Shown: positions 57,201 to 64,000 of the stretch, piece by piece
How the letters are laid out: every line of letters begins with the position of its first letter
How positions within the stretch are numbered: the first letter of the stretch is position 1
Notes under the pieces: generated by a model
Databases searched by the model: none
What the model saw: the letters and a program-made list of their open reading frames with translations, nothing else
Told to the model about the DNA's origin: nothing
From: Blasia pusilla
Taxonomy: Eukaryota; Marchantiophyta; Marchantiopsida; Blasiales
DNA: 64,000 nucleotides
NCBI GenBank assembly: GCA_050084515.1
Contig: CM114271.1
Span: 37,014,001 to 37,078,000, forward strand
Direction of reading: 5' to 3'
Made by a program: the position numbers and the translations under genes

Positions 57201-60200
57201 CTCTTCTTCCTGTCTGTAGCTCCACCATTGCCACAAAGTTCTTGAACTTATCAAGAACCTCACCTTTGTGTTTCATCAGATACACAAAGCTTTTTCTGCT
57301 ATAATCATCCACAAAGGACACATACCAAGCAGCTCCTCCTAGAGACTTCTGTGTCATGTAACCCCAAACATCTGAGTGGATGAGATCTAGAAGGCCTGTT
57401 GATCTACTCAAAGATTTCTTGGGAAATGACAATTTGTGAGATTTACCCTCAGCACAGGCTCTACAAAAGTCCAATCTACCATCAGCATGTAGTTTTAACC
57501 CTTCCACCATCTTTCGAAGATGCCACAGTTTCATGTTGTTGGAGTTTTCAGCTACCATGGCATCAGCAGCCACCATCGCTTCAACTTTTGTTGTTTCCAC
57601 CAATCGAAACAACTTGTCTTCTGCCACACCCTGGCAGAGAACTTCTTCTCCCTTTTGAAGGATGCATCTTTTGTCAAGGAATAATACAAGAATGCCTTTC
57701 TCTGTAAGCTGATGCACAGATACCAAGTTCTTTGTGAACTCTGGTACATAAAGGACATTGTTTAACATCCCTTCTTGACTATGCTCACTATCAAATTTCA
57801 GGGATACTTTTCCAATCCCAAGCACATGACTTCTATTCCCAGGTCCACATCTGACATACTGTGCACTTGACACAGGATGAAACTCACAAAAAAGATCTTT
57901 GTCATAGCAAATGTGAGCAGTAGCTCCAGAATCGAGAAACCAACCTTTACTTTTGAGAGTGGCCTCCTTGCTGGTAACTAACCCCCACTCTGAGTAATTT
58001 GCATCAGCAACATGCTCAGCAATCATTGCACCCTCCTTGTGAGATCTCTTGATGAATTTCTTCATCTTGTAGTTCTTATTCTTGGGACACTGAGGAGATA
58101 GATGTCCTTTTTCTCTGCAAGTGTAACAGATTCGTGTATCTGTTTTTGTGTCTCTCCTCTCATTAGGAGTCCACCTTGCAGGTTTGAACTTAAAGCGGGA
58201 TAATAGAGCTGAATCTGCCTCTTGATCTTTCTTCCATTCTTCATCCTCTCGAATGATTTGTGTTGTGACGTATTCCCAAGACAGCTCTGCATCCTTGTTG
58301 TGAAGGATTTTGATGATGGTGTTAAACCTAGGAGGTAATGTCCCCAAGAAGTGCAAGATGGAATTCTTGCCTTCAAAGTCAAGCTGTAGTGCAGCTTTCA
58401 CCTTCACCTGCATGGCTTGAACCTGTACCACATGCGCTTGCATGTTCTGACCCTCCTCAAACTCAATGGTTCTGAAATCTCGCCAGAGTTGTAACCCTTC
58501 ACATACAGCAATTTTCTCATACTGACTTTGCAAGATTTGCCAAACCCTCCAAGCTAGACTCTCATCCCTAAGAGTTTCAGCAATAAACCACTCTGTATGA
58601 AGGCAAATGGTAGAGTAAGCATCACCATTGTTGTTTTCAAAATCCTTGATTTCATCGGGTCTTTCACCTCAGAAGACACAAACTCCCATAGTCTCTTCAT
58701 TTGAAGAAGGAGTTTCATTTGGAATGACCAATGTCTATAGTTAGTCCCATCAAAGGTGCTATGGTCAGATTAACACGAGGGTATCCTGAGACATTGCCGA
58801 TATCATGCCATGGGCCCATAACCTTTTAGAATCAGAGTTTCTCTACAACCTAGCTATTACAAGCACATTTAGTGTAGCAACCACTCAGGTTAGATTGTAG
58901 AGGAAAGAGCTAGACAACCTGCATCACCAGATCACCTTGCATTCTCAAGCACACTTAGTGCAATAGCAACCACTCAGGTTAGCAGCAGTAGACATCTCAA
59001 TAGCAACCACTCAGGTTAGTACTACTATACACCTTGTATCACAAGACTCACTGAACTCCTCAAGTCAGCAGACCTCTCAGTCTGTAAGCAGCAGCACACT
59101 CAGTGCTTAGCACACTGAACTACTAAGGTCAGAAGCACAATCCACTCAGGTAAGCAAAGCACACTTAGTGCTTCTCAATCAGCTCCTCAGCTCAGAGAGT
59201 TGTGTCCAGAAAGGTGTAAAAGAATGTAAATTCGCAGGGCACCCTCAGAGGGTTATATACAGCCAAGAGAATGAGTTTCTAAGTTTTAGGGTTTTTAGGG
59301 TTAGGGCCTGCCGCCCATAGTAATTCTCAGAATTACTGAGGTAACTCTATGGTAACAAGAAATTATTATAGTAATTCTATCAGTTACTTTTCACTATAGT
59401 AAACTCCAAGTTACTATGTTTTACAATATTATGTATCGTGGAAGAAAGTTCAAGACATCACTCCAACCACACCGGATTCAGTGAGATTCGTCCATCTTGC
59501 TGGTTGAATCTGTCTCCTGTCTTTACCGTGGTGAACTTCATTGTACTGGAGGAGTCCCATCATCACCATCTAACTAGCAGGTTTCCGATCAAAGGGAACT
59601 TATATCTATACCCGTCAGCCCTTATATTTGCAGTATACTTTCAACTGTGAGCATTCAATCTCTCCTGTTCGTTGTCACCGTGGGGAGCAGGAAACATGAA
59701 TACTATAACTTCATTCTTTCTTTGAGATGATTTTGCATTCAGGCGTGAAACCTTTAACCCTGCTCCTTAACTACTCAGGTTGTTGAGAGCGTGCTCGCCG
59801 AGCGACCACCTAAATTCTGCGCTGTAGGACTTGAGCCCAAATTTTCTTGCAAGACTCCGATAAGAATTCCTCGCTTGTTTCACCTTAGAAAGAGATGACC
59901 ACTTCCAGGATGACGCTGCAAAAGTACGTAGCAAACCCTCAATGTAACCGCTTATCTTAAATGGAGTCAACCTCTGAATGATTCTGTGGACTCTTCTCCT
60001 CGTCTAGCCCCATCACCTGCACTTGATACCCAGAGAGACTCCACGGTACAAGGGACCCTCAGGTAGGATAATGGTATATTGATAAACAGCTTAACAGGTT
60101 GGGTGTTTAACCTTTGTTGCCCATATTGGCTGTCTGCAGCATAGCTTAGGGATCAGGAGAAAAGAAATTAATGAGAATAGTAGCCACACTGAAAGGCAAG

Positions 60201-63200
60201 GCTGAATGAGGAGTAAATTCCCAGACCACAAAAAAGACAATGCCGACGTAGTGTCGTGAATACCTCAGCCATCCTTGGGAGGTTATCTGGGGAGAACTCT
60301 ATAAGCAGCCGTTGGTTGCACCGCATATGCTTGGGATACTACATCTAACCTCTCACCCAATACCATGACAGGTGATGTAATCAATGAGAAAGTATGTACT
60401 TGACCACCATTGGGTAAACTGGAGCTCAATAGGCCCGATTATGAGGAATTGAAACATTAAAATCAACCCATCTGATCGTGTTCTTATAGTAGACTTTTGG
60501 TAGAAACCCATGTAAAGGACAGACCTAGGACGGAAATTTCACTTGAGCTGATCATAGATTTTGACATGAGCATTCCATGAAGTTGTGACACTGGAAGTCA
60601 CGAATTTGTTCTGAATACCATGGACAGGGCTTCTATTGAACTTGCGTTCATCCACTTTGTTACGTGGGAGTCAAGGTACCTATTCTAGTAATCTTCAAAG
60701 AGGAGTAGCTTGGCAGAGCAAGGATGAGGTTTAAGTCGAACTTCTGATGGCAATTTGGAAGGAGTTTGATGACATCAGGAAATGGTTGGATTGACTTCCT
60801 AATGTGACAGGAGCACACTTTTGCACCTTGTTTTTTTATTTGCAATCCTTGTATATGGCAGTTTTGCAGGGTTGGGTGCTGGTCTTGCTTGGGGGGGTCT
60901 TCAAGAATCTGCGAAGCGATTGTGGGGAGGGCAAAGCCCCTCTACATCAGGCCAGTCTGTTCCGTCACCTTTTCTGACCGAACAAAATGCGGAGCGAATC
61001 GCCCTTGCCCTTTGTCGCATGCGTGGGGCTGCACTTAAAGTAGGACAAATGCTTAGTATCCAGGACGAATCTCTGGTACCACCACAGGTAACGACTCTGG
61101 AGGAGGAGTTCGACTGTGATATTTCGATTGTACAACAAGCAGGCTTCCGCTTGAAGATCGATTTTGCATTTCATATTTCTGATGACAAATCACGAAAGAC
61201 TAACGCTCACGTCTGAGGACACGACCTCTGTAGGATGGTTTTGTGGAATTTTTAGAGGTCTAAACTCGTGTTTTTCAACTCTGGTCTGATGTTCTCTTTT
61301 GGTTTGCCAAAGTTAATAACTATATCTTGTCTTAGAAGCTATAAAAGCAAATTGAGCTGCATGACAGGTGCTAGCTGCTCTTGAAAGTGTTCGCCAAGGT
61401 GCCGATGTCATGCCAAGGAACCAACTCAACAAAGTTCTGGACAAAGAGCTGGGACCTGGTTGGAAAGATCGTCTCAATAGCTTTGATTATGAACCAATCG
61501 CAGCCGCAAGCATTGGGCAGGTATCACCTATATCAAGTCCCTCAGGTGTGATCTTGTCCTTTCTGTGCGCGTATTTCGTGCATCATCTTCAGTTTGAGGA
61601 GTCGGTTGGTTGCTCATATGGAATCCCATACCTGAAAAGCAAGCAAGAATTGAACGGATCCGATGAACTCGGTGCCCTGCCTCTCCCAAAGCTCTGTACC
61701 AATAGTCTGCCCTCTGATGTTAAGAGATTTTTTTGTAGGATATCCTCATGCTCTCAGGGATGATCCCCAACCCCATGTTGACTCGAGTGCACTTTGTGGG
61801 TTTCAGTATCGTGTCTTTTGCCAATAAGCCTTGTGACAGAAGTCGTGAAGACCGTGGAAGATTTCCATAGTAAAAGAGAGGTTGGAAGAGAAGAAGTTTC
61901 TGAATTTGCTTGGCTGCTGATTGTACACCTTTGTTTGGCAACAGGTCCACAGGGCAGTTTTGAAGGATGGGCGTGAAGTGGCCATGAAAGTACAATATCC
62001 GGGCGTTGCAAACAGCATAGATAGTGATATCGAAAATGTCAAGCGTCTACTCAGTTACACAAACCTTATTCCTAAGGGACTTTATCTTGACCAGGCAATG
62101 AAGGTGCGAGTAATAGTCCATTCCTCCATGCACTTTCTGTGGCTGTAGCGGTCACTCCGTTTGCACCAAATGTTGGCTAGCACAAATCCGCAAAGGGTTC
62201 ACGAAATGATAGGCTCTAAAACCTTTTTCAGACTCTCCCTTGTGATAATCGCAGGTAGCCAAAGCCGAGCTTGCACGGGAATGCAACTATGAGCTCGAGG
62301 CAGAATATCAGACGAGATTCAGAGAACTCTTGGAGCATGAGCAAGGGTTGCATGTTCCTCAAGTCATTGATGAATTTTGCAGCAAGTGTGTTCTAACGAC
62401 TGAACTCGTCCCAGGCAAGTAATCTGCAAAGAATAAACGAGAAGTCAGGTCAACACACTTATCCCCGACCCAATCCCAGAGTCTGCATCCGCTGCGCTAC
62501 CATAATGTCAGTCTATACGAACGAAAGATCACATTGCAGCACTCTTCCAGCCTCATATCCCTACTCAAATCAGACTCACATTCCCCAGCTCTCAGCTATT
62601 AAAGTTGGATTCACGCTTGGACTGCCATAGTACAGATCGTCACCACTCTCCAGCTTTCTGCTCTTTGACTTCCTTAGTTTTGCTCTATCCTGTTCAGTTG
62701 CAAACTTCACAACATTCTTGATCACTTCATTCATCGATTCTCTTCCTCCCAGATCACTCTACAGCAAGGTCAGTTGTAACTCAGCACTGCAGGCACTCCT
62801 GGAGTTCTCAGCTGATCCTCGCATCCTGGAATAGAATTCCCAGTCCCAGAAGGAGAGGTGCATTTAGGCAGAGATTCAGTAGCGACGTTTAAATCTTCAC
62901 CCTCATCTTACAACGTCACTGGAGATTAACCCTCATATATTTGCATCACTATTTGGAGGCATGTCTGAACTAGATAATAACCATTTCAACAAGACCGGCT
63001 GCTTAACAAAACTCGAGGTCTACCCCCAGTTCTTCAGGATTAATTTGACATGCTGTCTGCACTTCTGAAACTTACGGTTTCCTATTTCATCCTCTTTCGC
63101 ATATGGAACTTGCTACATGGAGACTTGACATATGATGGTAACTATCATCTGGAAGTTTTCCGCGAGTGACTGGATTTCTTGCAAATTACAGGGGTAGCAA

Positions 63201-64000
63201 TCGATAAGGTAGCAAAAATGGACCAGAATGTTCGGAATCGAGTTGGTGCACAGATCCTCCATCTGACGTTGAAGGAGCTCTTTGTGTTTCGCTTCATGCA
63301 GGCAAGTATCTTCAAATATGAGAATCGGTGAAACTATCATACACCATAGAAGTAGGGTCAGTGAAGAACAGAGAAAATGGACGTTTAATATGGACTCGAA
63401 TGATTTGTGAGCGTTGGAATCGGGAGTTGAATCTTTAGAGCCTGTAAGAAACGACGTCTAGGATCAGAGTTTCTGGTGAGAGGCAGGCATGCCGATTTAG
63501 GGTTTAGGGTTTAGGGTTTAGAGAGTATCTTCAAATATGAGAATCAGTGAAACTATCATACACCATAGAAGTAGGGTCAGTGAAGAACAGAGAAAATGGA
63601 CGTTTAATATGGACTCGAATGATTTGTGAGCGTTGGAATCGGGAGTTGAATCTTTAGAGCCTGTAAGAGACGATGTCTAGGATCAGAGTTTCTGGTGAGA
63701 GGCAGGCATGCCGATGTTTACGTCGTCGACACATGGTCATAAATTCGTGTTTTGTACTTCTATTCTGTCAAGACCTTGCGTGCCAACGTGACTTCCGAAG
63801 AAGCCATTATGGTAACAGGATTGACGATGAATCTGCAAAGAATGCAAGGATGATGTGAACAGGTTTATGTTTCTCGTTTGGGCTCTGAGGTGGAGCTTAA
63901 AGGAAGAATCCATTTCAGATTAGTGCAAGTCTGGAAGAGGGAATCCAATCTTACTCCAGTCTGTTGTAACCCTGCAGACGGATCCTAATTGGGGAAATTT
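51258..64000 (+). CDS. COQ8: COQ8/ABC1 atypical kinase (5' part; runs off the window)
   Basis: Exons: 51258-52009, 60862-61087, 61368-61520, 61945-62103, 62255-62414, 63192-63301, 63978 to the edge; 528 residues seen. Phases fit throughout. Motifs: [15 protein letters not shown] at the end of exon 1, KxGQ (K310, Q313), AAASIGQV (371-378), VAMK (Lys392), [15 protein letters not shown], and TDPNWGNF (521-528, the ADPHPGN-loop variant of the COQ8 branch). UbiB/COQ8 proteins support ubiquinone synthesis at the mitochondrial inner membrane, probably as ATPases for the CoQ complex. Close to plant ABC1 (At4g01660). Intron 1 is 8,851 bp and holds a Copia element. The donors after exons 5 and 6 are GC (GCAAGT), not GT. 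The kinase C-lobe is beyond the window. Confidence 0.92.
52115..53740 (+). repeat. Four diverged tandem repeats of about 450 bp in COQ8 intron 1
   Basis: Units start near 52115, 52565, 53040 and 53460. Shared landmarks are GAAATTGCTAAGCTGG (52145, 52593, 53065, 53480), a CTGCACTGGTAAGT-type end of the coding-like part, GGGATCCCAATC, and GAGCACTCACACTATG. The first unit can be read as a short peptide ([12 protein letters not shown]) ending in a good 5' splice site, as if an exon had been copied. No known family. Confidence 0.7.
54137..54748 (-). repeat. Copia 3' LTR
   Basis: 612 bp. Rich in CACTCAGGTTAG and AGTAATTC-type short repeats. Compared with the 5' LTR it has an extra stretch near 54650-54690 and lacks about 20 bp near 54530. 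Confidence 0.9.
54756..58812 (-). pseudogene. Copia gag-pol polyprotein, frameshifted
   Basis: In order on the minus strand: gag ([12 protein letters not shown] near 58740), zinc knuckle [14 protein letters not shown] (about 58130), protease [12 protein letters not shown] (about 57930), integrase HHCC ([10 protein letters not shown]) and core D-D ([19 protein letters not shown]) with later E, RT ([21 protein letters not shown]; catalytic YVDD, about 55735), RNase H ([11 protein letters not shown] and later). The integrase-before-RT order defines Copia. One open run covers 803 residues (56122-58533). Frameshifts near 58670, 56170, 56100, 55490 and 55205 prevent a full product. Confidence 0.9.
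58812..58823 (-). promoter_or_regulatory. Copia primer-binding site, half-tRNA iMet type
   Basis: Directly inside the 5' LTR the minus strand reads GGTTATGGGCCC. Its complement GGGCCCATAACC is the anticodon stem-loop sequence of plant initiator tRNA-Met as I remember it, not the tRNA 3' end. Priming by a cleaved half-tRNA is known for Drosophila copia. Confidence 0.75.
58824..59428 (-). repeat. Copia 5' LTR
   Basis: 605 bp matching the 3' LTR. Its outer end reads TATTG instead of TGTTG. It has a 20-bp insertion near 59208-59230 relative to the other copy. Confidence 0.9.
59434..60861 (+). other. Rest of COQ8 intron 1, no further feature
   Basis: Sequence between the Copia element and exon 2. 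It ends with the acceptor GGCAG at 60857-60861. No other gene or repeat recognised. Confidence 0.5.
63305..63715 (+). repeat. Duplication with telomere-type repeat at the junction, COQ8 intron 6
   Basis: Units 63305-63495 and 63524-63715 are near-identical direct copies, period 219 bp. Between them lie three TTTAGGG units plus TTTA (63496-63520). The first copy begins right at the GC donor of intron 6. Confidence 0.88.

Larger units (their letters stand above)
54137..59428 (-). mobile_element. Ty1/Copia element in COQ8 intron 1
   Basis: 5,292 bp, antisense to COQ8. LTRs lie at 54137-54748 (3') and 58824-59428 (5'). The 5-bp target duplication TTATG is at 54132-54136 and 59429-59433. LTRs start TGTTGTAAAAC and end TAAAA. 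They differ by a few indels and substitutions, which suggests a fairly young insertion. A purine tract (54749-54757) precedes the 3' LTR. The polyprotein has several frameshifts. Confidence 0.92.

Overview
The window is nuclear DNA of a land plant or close streptophyte relative. The support is two intron-rich plant genes on the right (a chloroplast-lumen protein and a COQ8/ABC1 kinase), TTTAGGG repeats, and a Copia element primed by plant initiator-Met tRNA. I cannot name the species. The first 46 kb is a nest of decayed transposons; genes begin at about 47.3 kb.

Layout. 1-5.7 kb: AT-rich DNA with one very old Gypsy 3' end, a GC-rich block without a recognised gene, and short repeats. 5.7-30 kb: three nested elements. 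An old ordinary Gypsy (G) was hit by element E2, and E2 was hit by E1. A later inversion of about 18.4 kb (about 5.73 to 24.17 kb) cut E1 and left the halves of G, E2 and E1 in opposite orientations. A decayed hAT transposon lies inside the inverted block. 33.1-44.1 kb: E3, a nearly full-length, uninverted relative of E1. 44.1-47.3 kb: spacer. 47.3-49.8 kb (minus): thylakoid lumen 15.0 kDa-like gene, six exons. 51.3 kb to the right edge (plus): COQ8/ABC1 gene, with seven exons seen and an 8.85-kb first intron holding a Copia element.

The main result is the E1/E2/E3 group. These are Ty3/Gypsy-type elements (gag with zinc knuckles, aspartic protease, RT, RNase H, DDE integrase). They also carry a DNMT3/DRM-like cytosine-5 methyltransferase between protease and RT, and E1 and E3 (and the old relic) carry a PHD finger after the integrase. 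A writer and a reader of chromatin marks thus sit in one mobile element. Their ends are not ordinary LTRs. Each element begins with a repeat a (about 0.5 kb, TGTCAC...) and ends with b-a-b (b about 0.11-0.14 kb, ...CA). These are split direct repeats, otherwise known from tyrosine-recombinase PAT/Ngaro elements. All three copies have this layout, each with a different 4-bp target duplication (CAAG, GGTT, ATTT). All copies here are inactivated: E1 lacks the DNMT catalytic block and has stops in pol, E2 has lost everything from DNMT to PHD, and E3 has frameshifts and a 1,000-bp solo LTR inside the DNMT.

All coordinates, splice sites and repeat boundaries were read by eye. Family assignments rest on recognised motifs, not searches.
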